In this document: piece by piece, positions 1 to 9,400 of the stretch | Position numbering within the stretch: position 1 is the first letter of the stretch | How the letters are laid out: every line of letters starts with the position of its first letter | Source: Propionivibrio dicarboxylicus | GTDB lineage: Bacteria > Pseudomonadota > Gammaproteobacteria > Burkholderiales > Rhodocyclaceae | Assembly: GCF_900099695.1 (NCBI RefSeq) | Contig: NZ_FNCY01000009.1 | Location: 79,350 to 143,349, forward strand | Direction of reading: 5' to 3' | Length of the DNA stretch: 64,000 nt | Made by a program: the position numbers and the translations under genes | Notes under the pieces: model-generated | Told to the model about the DNA's origin: nothing | The model's database searches: none | Seen by the model: only the letters and a program-made list of their open reading frames with translations

Positions 1-68
1 AGGGGCTCGACCGAAGCCGGGCCCCTTGCGCCGGAGAGGAGACAGGCCGGCGGCCGTCTCCCGGCAGA

Positions 69-863
69 TCACTTCGGACGCGAACCCGTCGGGAACGGCC
101 AAGCGCCGGTGGGATTCAGTGCCGATTTGATTCCCGGCGTCGCCGCCGTCGAGGGCTGAGCCGAAGCCGGCGCAGCTGCTGCAGGCGCCGGAGCGGGTAC
201 CGCTGCCTTCTTGACGGGAGCCTTCTTCACCTCGGGTTTCGCCGCAGGCTTGGCTGCTTCCTTTTTCACCGCGACTTTTTTTGCAGCCGGTTTCGCGGCA
301 GGTTTGGCCTCAACCTTTTTCGCCGCCGGCTTGGCGGCAGCCTTCTTCACCGCCGGTTTGGCGGCAACCTTCTTCACCGCCGGCTTGGCGGCAGGTTTGG
401 CGGCGGGCTTGGCAACCGCTTTCTTCGCCACGACCTTCTTGGCGACGGCCTTCTTCACCGCTGGCTTGGCGGCCGGCTTGGCAGCAACCTTTTTGGCAAC
501 CGCCTTCTTCACCGCCGGCTTGGCAGCAGGCTTGGCGACGGCTTTCTTCGCCACGGCTTTCTTGGCGACGGCCTTCTTCACTGCCGGTTTGGCGGCAGGC
601 TTGGCTACCGCCTTCTTGGCAACCGCCTTCTTCACCGCCGGCTTGGCGGCAGACTTGGCGACGGCTTTCTTCGCCACGACCTTTTTCACCGCAGGCTTGG
701 CGGCCGGCTTGGCCACGACCTTCTTCGCGACGGCCTTCTTCACCGCCGGCTTCGCTACCTTGACAGCGGCTTTTTTCGCCACAGGCTTGGCGGCGGCTTT
801 CACTGCAGTTTTCTTGGCAGCAGGCTTCGCAGCCGCCGCCGGTTTCTTAGCACTTGTTGCCAT
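69..863 (-). CDS. Histone H1-like Ala/Lys/Pro-rich DNA-binding protein
   Basis: This is a 264-residue protein built almost only from Ala, Lys, Pro and Val. Degenerate repeats of the type KPAAKPAVKKAVAKK run through most of its length, followed by an acid-poor Pro/Ala tail ending near FPTGSRPK. No globular domain, signal peptide or membrane segment is visible. The composition matches the histone H1-like or AlgP-type nucleoproteins of beta- and gammaproteobacteria, which bind DNA through their basic repeats; the role in chromosome compaction or transcription is inferred from that class. AGGAGG lies five bases before the ATG, which fixes the start. The gene stands alone: ampD upstream is 480 bp away. 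The repeats are prone to unit gain and loss, so length may vary between strains. Confidence 0.85.
   Translation of the reverse strand: MATSAKKPAAAAKPAAKKTAVKAAAKPVAKKAAVKVAKPAVKKAVAKKVVAKPAAKPAVKKVVAKKAVAKSAAKPAVKKAVAKKAVAKPAAKPAVKKAVAKKAVAKKAVAKPAAKPAVKKAVAKKVAAKPAAKPAVKKAVAKKVVAKKAVAKPAAKPAAKPAVKKVAAKPAVKKAAAKPAAKKVEAKPAAKPAAKKVAVKKEAAKPAAKPEVKKAPVKKAAVPAPAPAAAAPASAQPSTAATPGIKSALNPTGAWPFPTGSRPK
300..770 (-). repeat. Degenerate in-gene repeats encoding KPAAKPAVKKAVAKK-type units
   Basis: Tandem imperfect units of roughly 45-60 bp within the histone-like gene each encode AVAKK, KPAAKP and AVKK blocks. Several units are nearly identical at the DNA level, for example the stretches encoding PAVKKAVAKKAVAK. 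This can support slipped-strand or recombinational length change. Confidence 0.7.
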
Positions 864-1341
864 CTCAACCTCCTTCTAGGAAAAAACTGATTAACCCCTC
901 GTGTAAAACGACTGCGACCCGCCCGCTTTCATTGCGGACCTTTCAACAAGCGCATCGCCGACGCGCACATTGAATCCTCGACAAAACCCGGCAAACGCCA
1001 AACCGACAGAACGCGCGCGACAATGCCATAAGCATGACGCGAAACTCGGAACGAAGCCGAGCCGGTCGGCCAGAAAAAATGGGGAACAGAAGCAGAGAGA
1101 AACGGAGACCAGGCAACACCGTACGACCCCGGTAAGCGCATCATGACAAATAGATTTTCGTGACTCAATAATCCGTTCAAATCTATCAAGGTCCGCTAAC
1201 GGAAACCAGCGCAAGCAACAAGCATCCGGATTCCAATCATTGAAGCTGGCACAAATCGCTGCCACACATCGGCTACTAGATATTGTGCCTCTCTCGTCAA
1301 TCGAGACTAATTGTAGTTTCCGAAAACACTTGACGCAAGAA
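864..1341. other. 478-bp intergenic stretch without a convincing gene
   Basis: The stretch lies between the histone-like gene and the end of ampD, both on the minus strand. It holds the ribosome binding site of the histone-like gene (AGGAGG near 870-875). A 124-codon open frame on the minus strand has no ribosome binding site and an unconvincing, Cys- and Trp-rich composition. No tRNA, classical terminator or clear promoter was recognised. Confidence 0.6.
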
Positions 1342-1932
1342 TTATTTTGTGCCCTGCATAAAAAACCGCGTTATGCGATTGCGCTCTGCCACTAGCATCG
1401 CAGGCAAACGAGTCCAATCGAAGCGCGTACCGGGGTCAGTCTTGCGCCCTGGAGAAATATCGGCATGTCCCGCCACTGCAGCAATGGGATACCGATGACT
1501 CAAACACGCGACCAGACTCGACAAGCGCCGATATTGCGCCTCTTCGAAGACGTCGTCATCACCGCCTTCAAGTTCGATGCCGATGGAAAAGTCATTGCAG
1601 CGCGAACGCCCCTGCCATGCCGACACGCCTGCATGCCACGCGCGATCGCAGCAAGAAACGAACTGCACCAACTCGCCGTCACGTCGAATAAAAAAATGCG
1701 ACGACACACGCAAGCCCTTGAGCCCGACAAAATACGGATGCGCGGAAGTATCGAGCGAATTAAGGAATAGCCGCTCAACGCAATCACCAGAGAACACCCC
1801 GGGGGGCAGACTGATGGCATGAACGACAAGCAACGATATCGCCATATCGATGGGGCGCGTATCGAAATTGGGCGACGGAACTCGCCGCGCCTCAATCAGC
1901 CATCCATCAGGGCCAAGCGTCATTTCAGCCAT
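1342..1932 (-). CDS. ampD: 1,6-anhydro-N-acetylmuramyl-L-alanine amidase AmpD
   Basis: This cytoplasmic zinc amidase (196 residues) removes the peptide from anhydro-muropeptides during peptidoglycan recycling. Its zinc ligands can be read as His38 in LLVVHAISLPPG, and His156 and Asp166 in GHADISPGRKTDPG; Glu120 in SIGIELEG is the likely catalytic acid. These are the signature motifs of amidase_2 family AmpD, and the length is normal for the family. No signal peptide is present, consistent with the cytoplasmic form rather than the secreted AmiD. The start overlaps the end of pilR by 8 bp, so the gene is probably translated from the pilSR transcript. In many Gram-negatives loss of AmpD raises AmpC beta-lactamase expression; no ampC is seen here. 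Confidence 0.95.
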   Translation of the reverse strand: MAEMTLGPDGWLIEARRVPSPNFDTRPIDMAISLLVVHAISLPPGVFSGDCVERLFLNSLDTSAHPYFVGLKGLRVSSHFFIRRDGELVQFVSCCDRAWHAGVSAWQGRSRCNDFSIGIELEGGDDDVFEEAQYRRLSSLVACLSHRYPIAAVAGHADISPGRKTDPGTRFDWTRLPAMLVAERNRITRFFMQGTK

Positions 1933-3295
1933 GGTCGATCCCTAACCGCTCAATGCGATAGCGCAAAGAGCGGAACGTCACGCCAAGCAGACGGGCCGCT
2001 GCGGTACGATTGAAACCCGTCTTTGCCAATGCATCCAGAATAAGTTGGCGCTCGAACCGGTCAAGGCTTTCATCAAGCCCGCCCGATGCTCCGGCAATGG
2101 CGACATCGACCTCGCCGAATGCCGACAACTGCAAGTCGGCGACGGAAATGCGTTCGCCGCTGCAGAGCGCCACGGCGCGCTCCAGAATATTCTCAAGTTC
2201 ACGCACATTGCCCGGGTACGAATATGCCGCAAGCGCATCCCGCGCATCCTGGGTCAACACCGGTACGCTCGTGCCGCAAAGGCGCTTCATGATCGTGTCG
2301 ATCAATTGGGAAATGTCTTCGGGACGCTCTCGCAAGGTCGGCATCTTCAATTCAATGACATTCAGGCGATAGTAAAGATCTCGCCGGAACATCCCTGCGT
2401 CGACGCGCTCCTGAAGCTTGTGATGCGTCGCCGAAATGATCCTGACATCAACTGATTCCTCGATGGCGCTGCCGACCTTGCGCACTTTCTTTTCCTGAAT
2501 CGCACGCAACAGTTTGACCTGCATCGATAGCGGCAAGTCCGCGACCTCGTCAAGAAAAAGCGTCCCACCCGCTGCTACCTGGAAGAATCCGTCACGATCC
2601 GCATCCGCCCCCGTAAAGGCGCCTTTGCGATAGCCAAAGAACTCGCTCTCCATCAGACTTTCGGGGATCGCACCGCAATTCACCGGCACGAACGGGCCGG
2701 TTCGCCGAGCGCTTTGCGAATGAATCAAGCGCGCAGCCAACTCCTTGCCCGTGCCGGACTCACCGGACACATAGACGGGCGCCTGGCTACGCGCCAACTT
2801 GACGATCATTTCGCGTACTGCCGTAACCGCAGGCGAGTCGCCGATGAACTGCCTCGCCGCCTCGCTCCCCTCGAGCGCACCTCGCACGCCGCCAACCGCC
2901 CCGGACAGATTCAGTGCCGACTTGATCAAAGCCCTTAACGACTCGAGCGCCACCGGCTTTGAAAGATAGTCGAAGGCGCCCGCCTTCAACGCTGCAACGG
3001 CGTTATCGGCACTACCGAACGCGGTAATGACGGCCACGGGGGTTTGTCCGTACTCGCTTCCGATCAGACGCACGATCTCGAGCCCATCTCCATCGGGCAG
3101 GCGCATATCGGTGAGACACAGTGCATAGCGCTCACGCTCGAGACAACTTCTCGCCTCGGCGACAGACCCTGCGCAATCGGTCGTCAGCCCCATGCGCACG
3201 AGCGTGAGATCGAGAAGCTCGCGTATATCGGCCTCATCATCGACCACCAGCACACGAACGGATTCGTCACGCCCTCGCCGCTCCTGCTTGCTCAT
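1925..3295 (-). CDS. pilR: Type IV pilus two-component response regulator PilR (sigma-54 activator)
   Basis: This 456-residue NtrC-family regulator has a receiver domain (residues 12-125, phospho-acceptor Asp63 in CLTDMRLPDG), a sigma-54 AAA+ domain (Walker A GESGTGKE 178-185, GAFTGA loop 225-230, Walker B GGTLFLDE 243-250) and a C-terminal Fis-type helix-turn-helix. With PilS it is expected to activate sigma-54 transcription of pilA. I start it at the ATG at 3295 (MSKQERRG), preceded by a G-rich Shine-Dalgarno tract. The frame stays open for a further 133 codons upstream, but that stretch overlaps pilS and codes for no known domain. pilS overlaps it by 29 bp and ampD follows with an 8-bp overlap. 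Assignment to pilR rather than another ntrC-type gene rests on the adjacent membrane kinase. Confidence 0.9.
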   Translation of the reverse strand: MSKQERRGRDESVRVLVVDDEADIRELLDLTLVRMGLTTDCAGSVAEARSCLERERYALCLTDMRLPDGDGLEIVRLIGSEYGQTPVAVITAFGSADNAVAALKAGAFDYLSKPVALESLRALIKSALNLSGAVGGVRGALEGSEAARQFIGDSPAVTAVREMIVKLARSQAPVYVSGESGTGKELAARLIHSQSARRTGPFVPVNCGAIPESLMESEFFGYRKGAFTGADADRDGFFQVAAGGTLFLDEVADLPLSMQVKLLRAIQEKKVRKVGSAIEESVDVRIISATHHKLQERVDAGMFRRDLYYRLNVIELKMPTLRERPEDISQLIDTIMKRLCGTSVPVLTQDARDALAAYSYPGNVRELENILERAVALCSGERISVADLQLSAFGEVDVAIAGASGGLDESLDRFERQLILDALAKTGFNRTAAARLLGVTFRSLRYRIERLGIDHG

Positions 3296-4880
3296 CGACA
3301 CTCCCCCCCCTTCCCGAAATGCAAAAATCTGCGCCCGCCGCGCTATCGAGCAAGACCAGTCGCGCACCGTTCGCCTCGCACAATTCGCGCGCGATATACA
3401 AACCAAGGCCGGTCCCCCGACTATGCGTCGTGAAGAACGGCTCAAAAATCTGGTCACGACAATCGACGGCCACGCCCTCCCCATCGTCGATGACATGAAT
3501 ATCAACCCAGCCCAAAGACCGGCCATCCTCGACACGCAACACGATACTACCGGCATTCTTTCGCGAATGACGCAAAGCGTTCCCCAACAGATTCCACAGC
3601 ACCTGATGCAGATGGGAACGGTCGAAGCAAAAGCTCGCACCACCCGAAATCTCGCAACGCACGACGTTCGCATCGAGTTCTTCCTTGAGCGCACATTCTT
3701 CCAGGAAGAGCGGCAGCATCTGGCGCAAGTTCACCTGTTCGCGATGGGCACTATCACGCTGCCCGATCGACAGGACGTCATTGACGATGCGCTCGACCCG
3801 CTGCGCATTGTCGATGATGATGCGCAACAAACGCGCTTCCAAGCCTTCCGCTGGCGCTTCGCTCAACAACTCGCCAGCGTGATGAATCGCCGACAACGGA
3901 TTCCTGATTTCGTGAGCGATGCTCGCGGTCAAGCGCCCGAGGGCCGCCAATTTGAGTTGCCTCGCCTGCTCCTGCAATCGCTCCATATCCTCGAGCAGCA
4001 CCAACACATCGTGATCACCGCTCTCGGTCGCGATGAAACGAACGCGCAGTTGCTTCCCGCTGACCGGCGCCCGTACCAGGATCGGCTGATCGTCCGGCTG
4101 ATCGCACCACATCAGGAAGCGACGCGACAACTCCGCAGAGCAATCGGAAAGCATAATATCGCCGGCTCCGCGCAAGCCGAGCAATTCCTCTGAGCGGGGA
4201 TTATGCTGGCGAACCGCGCCTGCGCGACTGAGGACCAGAATGCCGTCTTGCATCTCGGCGATGACACGCTGGCTCACCAATATCTGATTGTGCAAATCGA
4301 CGCCACGCCTGAAGGCCAGCGCCTCGTTGGCGATGACGCGCCGCGCCAGCAAGCGCGCCGAGATTGCCACCCCGAAGAAGCCTGCGCAAAAAAGCCCCGC
4401 CTGGAAAAACTCGTTCAGTTCGACGTAGCCATGTGTCGCGCGATACAACTGCTCGAGCAGTACCGACACGGTGGCAATCGCCGCATAGAAAAGCACAAGC
4501 CGCCCCTGACCGACGAGCCCGACGCCACCCAGCATCACCAGCAGCATGACGCCGTAGCCGCTACGCAATCCACCACCGAAGTGCATGAACAATGTCAGCG
4601 TCACGACATCGACCAGCACGCACATGCTCAACTGCTGGTTGAAGTGGCGCGAGAGAAAATGCACCACGCTGAGGGACGCCAGTGTCGCGACCAAGTAGAA
4701 GCTCGCCACGACAAGATTGAAATTGCCGACGCCGAATGAGACCGACGCATGCGGATTGAACAGGGAGGACACCACCAGCAAGGTGGCGAGACAGGCGCGG
4801 TAATAATTGAAGTAGCGCAGCGACGTCCAGTGCGCTGCCGAAAGCCGCGCTGCCGAAGCGTCAGGAGTGATCGCCATCAT
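3267..4880 (-). CDS. pilS: Type IV pilus sensor histidine kinase PilS
   Basis: This membrane-bound kinase of about 537 residues begins with six hydrophobic segments (roughly the first 190 residues, for example RACLATLLVVSSLF and GYGVMLLVMLGGVGLVG). A PAS-like linker follows, then a HisKA domain with the H-box LTASIAHEIRNPLSAI, and a HATPase domain with N-box NLLGNALRHS and G-box GTGLGLYIARELCEANG. It should phosphorylate PilR. Two adjacent ATGs at 4880 and 4877, and one at 4895, are possible starts; none has a strong ribosome binding site, and I chose 4880. The frame remains open further upstream to about 5039 but there overlaps the PP0621-like gene. The C-terminus crosses a G8 tract and overlaps pilR by 29 bp. 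Confidence 0.88.
   Translation of the reverse strand: MMAITPDASAARLSAAHWTSLRYFNYYRACLATLLVVSSLFNPHASVSFGVGNFNLVVASFYLVATLASLSVVHFLSRHFNQQLSMCVLVDVVTLTLFMHFGGGLRSGYGVMLLVMLGGVGLVGQGRLVLFYAAIATVSVLLEQLYRATHGYVELNEFFQAGLFCAGFFGVAISARLLARRVIANEALAFRRGVDLHNQILVSQRVIAEMQDGILVLSRAGAVRQHNPRSEELLGLRGAGDIMLSDCSAELSRRFLMWCDQPDDQPILVRAPVSGKQLRVRFIATESGDHDVLVLLEDMERLQEQARQLKLAALGRLTASIAHEIRNPLSAIHHAGELLSEAPAEGLEARLLRIIIDNAQRVERIVNDVLSIGQRDSAHREQVNLRQMLPLFLEECALKEELDANVVRCEISGGASFCFDRSHLHQVLWNLLGNALRHSRKNAGSIVLRVEDGRSLGWVDIHVIDDGEGVAVDCRDQIFEPFFTTHSRGTGLGLYIARELCEANGARLVLLDSAAGADFCISGRGGSVDEQAGAARA
3303..3310. repeat. Mononucleotide C8/G8 tract in the 3' end of pilS, just upstream of pilR
   Basis: Eight consecutive C residues (G on the coding strand) lie in the last codons of pilS and seven bases before the pilR ATG, where they also form the pilR Shine-Dalgarno region. 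Deleting one G moves the pilS frame into the open pilR frame. Confidence 0.8.
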
Positions 4881-5091
4881 TCCCGGCATCCGCATGCCTG
4901 TCACAGCAATAATAAGTACCCCGACGCTCGACGCTTTCACCGAGTGGCAAGTGGACCCCGCAACGCTCGCACCGAACCATGCGCTCCGTCTGTCGCGCCG
5001 ATCGTGCGCTGCGCGCAGCCTGGCGACGTCGATGCGCACGCCACAGCGAATAAGCGAAAATGCCGAGCAGGAACCACACGAAGAGTTTCAT
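4861..5091 (-). CDS. PP0621-family small membrane-anchored zinc-ribbon-like protein
   Basis: This small protein of 76 residues has an N-terminal hydrophobic segment (KLFVWFLLGIFAYSLW), a basic Arg-rich linker and a C-terminal Cys cluster (RCERCGVHLPLGES, then YYCCDRH) that looks like a zinc ribbon. It resembles the short PP0621-type proteins commonly encoded just before pilS in beta- and gammaproteobacteria. Its function is unknown. The ATG at 5091 gives the typical MKLFVWF start; an alternative at 5103 adds four residues. Its stop codon overlaps the first codons of pilS, so the two are probably translationally coupled. The family call is from sequence feel and position rather than a search. 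Confidence 0.7.
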   Translation of the reverse strand: MKLFVWFLLGIFAYSLWRAHRRRQAARSARSARQTERMVRCERCGVHLPLGESVERRGTYYCCDRHADAGNDGDHS

Positions 5092-5222
5092 GCTGACAAG
5101 CATATCAGAAGCGCCCCGGACGGTCTGCGCCAGCGGCCCCGACGCAAGGAGCGGTGCGAATTGACGCTGCATCGGCGGACACGGATACTCGCGACCATCA
5201 CTCTTCGCCGCAGGAACATCCC

Positions 5223-6341
5223 ATGCGCATTCTCTCCGTGCACGACGACCGCGTTAAGACACACCCTTCGCTCGACACCATCGACGCGATGACCGACGTT
5301 CGATTCGTCTGGATCTCCTGTACGCACGACGAGTTCGGCAGCGAGCAACGTGCGCTGCAACAACTGCTGGCGACGCGCTGCGGCGCCCAGATCGTAGACC
5401 TCCATGTTTCCGACCTGCTCAACCCCTACCTGCCGTCGCACTACGACTTTACCTACGACTATGAACTGCTGGTATTTCGGCGACTCGCAAGTTCGGCAGA
5501 ATCGCGTCAGACCGGCAGCACTGATCATGACCCCGGCGTGACGCAAGCACGCCGGCGAGGCCCGAGCATCCTCGGCCCTATCAACACCCGACCAGTCGGA
5601 TTTGTCGTTTTCGACCGTCTGCTGTTGACGCTTCACCCGAGGGAATGCCCCGCGCGCGACACGATCATCGCGCGGCTGCTCGCCGCACAATCCACTGACG
5701 CACGTGCCCGAGGCAGCCACCCGCCGAGCAGTCCCGGAGACCTGATGCTGCGCATCATCAACCTGATTGTGGACGACTATCTTGGATTGCGCCGCGAACT
5801 GACCCTGCAAATCGATCGCTGGCAAACCAGGCTACTCGATCCGAGAAGCCGCTTCAGCCAATGGAGCGCCATGCTCGAAGCAAGGCTGTCGCTACAGCAT
5901 CTGGACGAAATTTGCGAAGATCAGCGCGCTGCCATTCAGGACTGGGACGATACGCTACGCAGCCTGCCAAAACCGGCCAGCGATCGACAACGCAAGGAGC
6001 GGGAACTGCTCGAGGTACGCAGCCGCGACGTGCTGGAGCACATCGCACGCATGGTGCACCATGTGCGGCGGCTCGAACAAAGCTCGGAAGCTGCAGTACA
6101 AATGCATTTCAATGCCCAGGGCAACCGCACCAACAACATCATGCGGACGCTGACGACGCTGACCGCCATTTTTCTACCGCTCAACCTGATCGCGGCGATC
6201 TTTGGCATGAACTTCGACTCGTTGCCACTCATCCATCAGTACGCCGGTTTCTGGTGGGCGGTCGGCGCCATGGCACTCATCGCAGTGATCCTGTGCATCT
6301 TCTTCTGGCGCAAGAACTATCTGTCGCGCAGCGAACCCTGA
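5223..6341 (+). CDS. CorA-like divalent metal ion transporter
   Basis: This 372-residue member of the CorA/ZntB family has a cytoplasmic N-terminal alpha/beta domain and a long helical stalk. Two C-terminal membrane helices follow (LTTLTAIFLPLNLIAAIF and AVGAMALIAVILCIFFW), with the selectivity motif GMN in IFGMNFDSLP between them. A basic tail (RKNYLSRSEP) ends the protein, as in CorA. Such proteins form pentameric channels for Mg2+ or related cations; the actual metal cannot be told from sequence. The start at 5223 follows AGGA eight bases upstream; an in-frame start at 5154 lacks a ribosome binding site. The first 100 residues diverge from the housekeeping CorA, so it may be a paralogue. 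It is convergent with the hybrid kinase gene downstream. Confidence 0.88.
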   Translation: MRILSVHDDRVKTHPSLDTIDAMTDVRFVWISCTHDEFGSEQRALQQLLATRCGAQIVDLHVSDLLNPYLPSHYDFTYDYELLVFRRLASSAESRQTGSTDHDPGVTQARRRGPSILGPINTRPVGFVVFDRLLLTLHPRECPARDTIIARLLAAQSTDARARGSHPPSSPGDLMLRIINLIVDDYLGLRRELTLQIDRWQTRLLDPRSRFSQWSAMLEARLSLQHLDEICEDQRAAIQDWDDTLRSLPKPASDRQRKERELLEVRSRDVLEHIARMVHHVRRLEQSSEAAVQMHFNAQGNRTNNIMRTLTTLTAIFLPLNLIAAIFGMNFDSLPLIHQYAGFWWAVGAMALIAVILCIFFWRKNYLSRSEP

Positions 6342-6400
6342 GCGTATTGCCAGCCCGGCCCCTCTGCCCAAGCATCTTCACGCCGAAAGGAGTAAGCAGT

Positions 6401-9400
6401 TCAGACGCTCTCGGGCGGCGAAGACAACCAGCGCAGCACGACCGAGAAGAGGGTTTCCGGCGCAAAAGGCTTGCTCAGAAAATCGTTCATGCCAGCTTCA
6501 ATGCAGCGCTTGCGATCCTCGACGAACGCATTAGCCGTCATGGCAACAATGGGAATCCCCCGGCACTGGGGATACCAACGTATCTGGCGCGTCGCATCGA
6601 GCCCGTCGAGACCTGGCATCAGCATGTCCATCAGGATCAGCGCATAGGTCGATGACGACGCCATTGCCACTGCCTGGTGGCCGTCACTGGCCACATCCAC
6701 CAGAAGACCACCTCCCTCTAGGAAGGAGCGCGCCACTTCCAGATTGACGGGTTCGTCATCGACCAACAACACCCGCTTGCCGGCGTAATGCTCGCGAATC
6801 GTCTGCTCGGCGGCCTCGCCGGCTAAAGCGACCTCGATCGCCGATGGCGACGACGCTTTCCTCAGACACACTGAAAACCAGAACAAGCTGCCCTCGCCGA
6901 AACGACTTTCGACACCAACCTCGCCCCCCATCATCAATGCCAGGCGACGCGTGATCGCAAGTCCCAAACCGGTCCCGCCATGTCGTCGGGTCGTCGTTCC
7001 GTCTGCCTGCTCAAAGGCGCTGAATATGCGTGACAGGTCTTCCTCGCGGATGCCGACGCCTGAATCCCTGACCTCGAAACGCACAACGACGGCATCGCAC
7101 TGATCGAGCATCTTCGTCGCCCTGAGGTCGATCGTCCCGTGCTCGGTAAATTTGATGGCGTTGCTCACATAATTGAGCAAGGCTTGACGAATGCGCGTTG
7201 CATCGCCATAGAGGCAGTCGGGGAAGGTATCGGCTTCGACATTCAGGACCAGATGCTTGGCGTTGACTCGATCGGCCACCAAGGCGACAACATCGGCAAG
7301 CAGCACCTCGACGGACAGATGCTGCTCCTCAAGCATCAGCTTCCCGGCTTCGATTTTCGACAGATCGAGGATGTCGTTGATAACCTTCAGCAGGTGCTGC
7401 GTCGCCGTATCGATCTGCCCCAAACGCTCCGCCTGCTCCGCCGTCAACGGTGTCCGCCGCAGGATGTTGGTAATACCGACAATCGCATTCATCGGCGTAC
7501 GGATTTCGTGGCTCATGTTTGCCAGGAACATGCTTTTCGCCATGCTCGCCGATTCGGCAGCGCGATTCGCCTCGACCAGCGCCCGGGTTCTCTCGTCCAC
7601 CAGGTTTTCCAGCCTCTGACGATAATGCCGCAATTCCTGTTCGGTTTCCTTGAGCTTGGTAATGTCGCGCGTCACCGAAAATATGCACGCATGCCCTCGC
7701 GTCTCGATGATCGACGCCGAAACCAGGCCCCAGACCTGCCTGCCATCGCGAGTATTCAGACATGCCTCGTGATTCCAGCAACGCTGTTCCTGGCAGAGCC
7801 GGGCAACGAAAGCATCGCGCTGTTCGGTATCGGCCCAAATGTGCAAATCTTCCGAGGAATGCCCCACAACCTCGTCACGGGCATAGCCGAGCACTGACAG
7901 GTAGACGTCGTTTGCCTCAATAAAGACACCGTCATCAAGACGGACCACTGCAATGAGGTCCTGACTGGCCTCGTACATCACCCGATAATGCGCTTCGCTC
8001 TCGGTGAGGGCGATTTCTGCACGGCGCCGCTCGGTCACATCGCACAGCGAGCCATAGAGGCGATGCCCACCGCCGAGGGGATCGGCAAGTTCAGCACGCG
8101 CCACGCTATCGAAATAACGCACCGATCCGTCACGCACCTTCAGGCGCAAGGTCACCCGGCTCGACTGCCCTGGCTGCAACGCTGCGATGGCTGAATCAAA
8201 CACCGGCACATCCTCATTCAGCACCAGCGGCTTCCAGCACCCCATCGACAACATCGCTTCGATTGAGTAGCCCAGTACCTGCTCAGCATTGCCGATCATC
8301 CAATCGATTACGAACGGCCCATCCGCCTCGCGACGGCATGAATACGTCAGATCGCTCGTCAATTCGGAAATCGTCCGGAAGCGCATCTCGTTTTCGCGCA
8401 GACGTTCGTCCGCCCGCTTCCATTCGGTAGTCTCACGTGTCACCGACACGACCATCGCCTCGCCGTCGATCTGTACGAGCGAGGCCGACATCACCCCCCA
8501 CCCCAACTCACCGTTCTTGCGACGATAGCGGGCCTCCAGATTCAGACATTTTCCATCGCGCCGCAGGGCGTTCACGAGACGATCCCGATCCTCGGGATCG
8601 GCCCAGATACCCAGGTCGATCGACGTCCGCCCGATGACTTCATCGCGCCGATAGCCGGTCGAATCAAGGAAGGCCTGATTCACCTCGACGTAACAGCCAT
8701 CGCTCATCCGGGTGATGTTGATGAAATCCTGACTCGCCTGGACCGACGCCCGGTAACGCGCTTCACTGCGCCGCAAGGCGACATCCTTGGCTGAGAGGGA
8801 GTCGAGCAAGCGATTGAAGCCGGCGACCAGATGGCCGATCTCGTCATCCTGCAGGATCGGCAGACGCTTGAGCGGCGTTTTATCTTCCGACATATCGGCC
8901 AGCAAGGCCGCCGTCGACATCATGGGATTCAGACTCTGACGCAACAGAAGCCATGCTGCGACGCCCCCCAGCAGCGTCAGCAGAAGCGTCGCCCACAGCA
9001 TTCGCTCCTGCATCTCGCGAATCGGCCCGAATGCCTCCTGCGTCGGTAACGAAACCGCAAAATACCAGTCGGTTCCGGCAATCTGCTTCACCGAGGCCAG
9101 TATTTCGACATCCTTCTGGTTGGTGTAAACGAGCGCCCCTTCGTAGCCAGCGATAAACCGGTCCACCGTCGGATTGGCGCCCGGCGGCGAGGCACTTTGC
9201 ATCGTCCTGTCCTTTTCGCTCGCCGTCACGATCAGACGATTCTTGCGATCGACGAGAAGGTAGCCGCCGGTACGGCCATAACGACTCTCGGCCACATGCT
9301 GCAAGAAGTTGGGACGACTGAGATCGGTCACGCCGGCCAGGACGCCGATAACGCGCCCGGTGCGATCACGAATCGGCACGGAAATACCGATCAGCGGTGC

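Noticed and set aside
211-879. Plus-strand open frames opposite the histone-like gene (up to 222 codons)
   Set aside because: They are the mirror of Ala/Lys/Pro codon repeats, with Phe/Ala/Thr or Pro/Trp/Arg monotony, no ribosome binding site and no domain.
891-1265. 124-codon minus-strand frame between the histone-like gene and ampD
   Set aside because: No ribosome binding site, unusual Cys/Trp-rich composition and no recognisable family; a second overlapping frame of equal quality is present.
3296-3694. N-terminal extension of pilR by 133 codons
   Set aside because: It overlaps pilS, encodes Arg/Cys-rich sequence without a domain, and the ATG at 3295 has a G-rich ribosome binding site and the normal PilR length.
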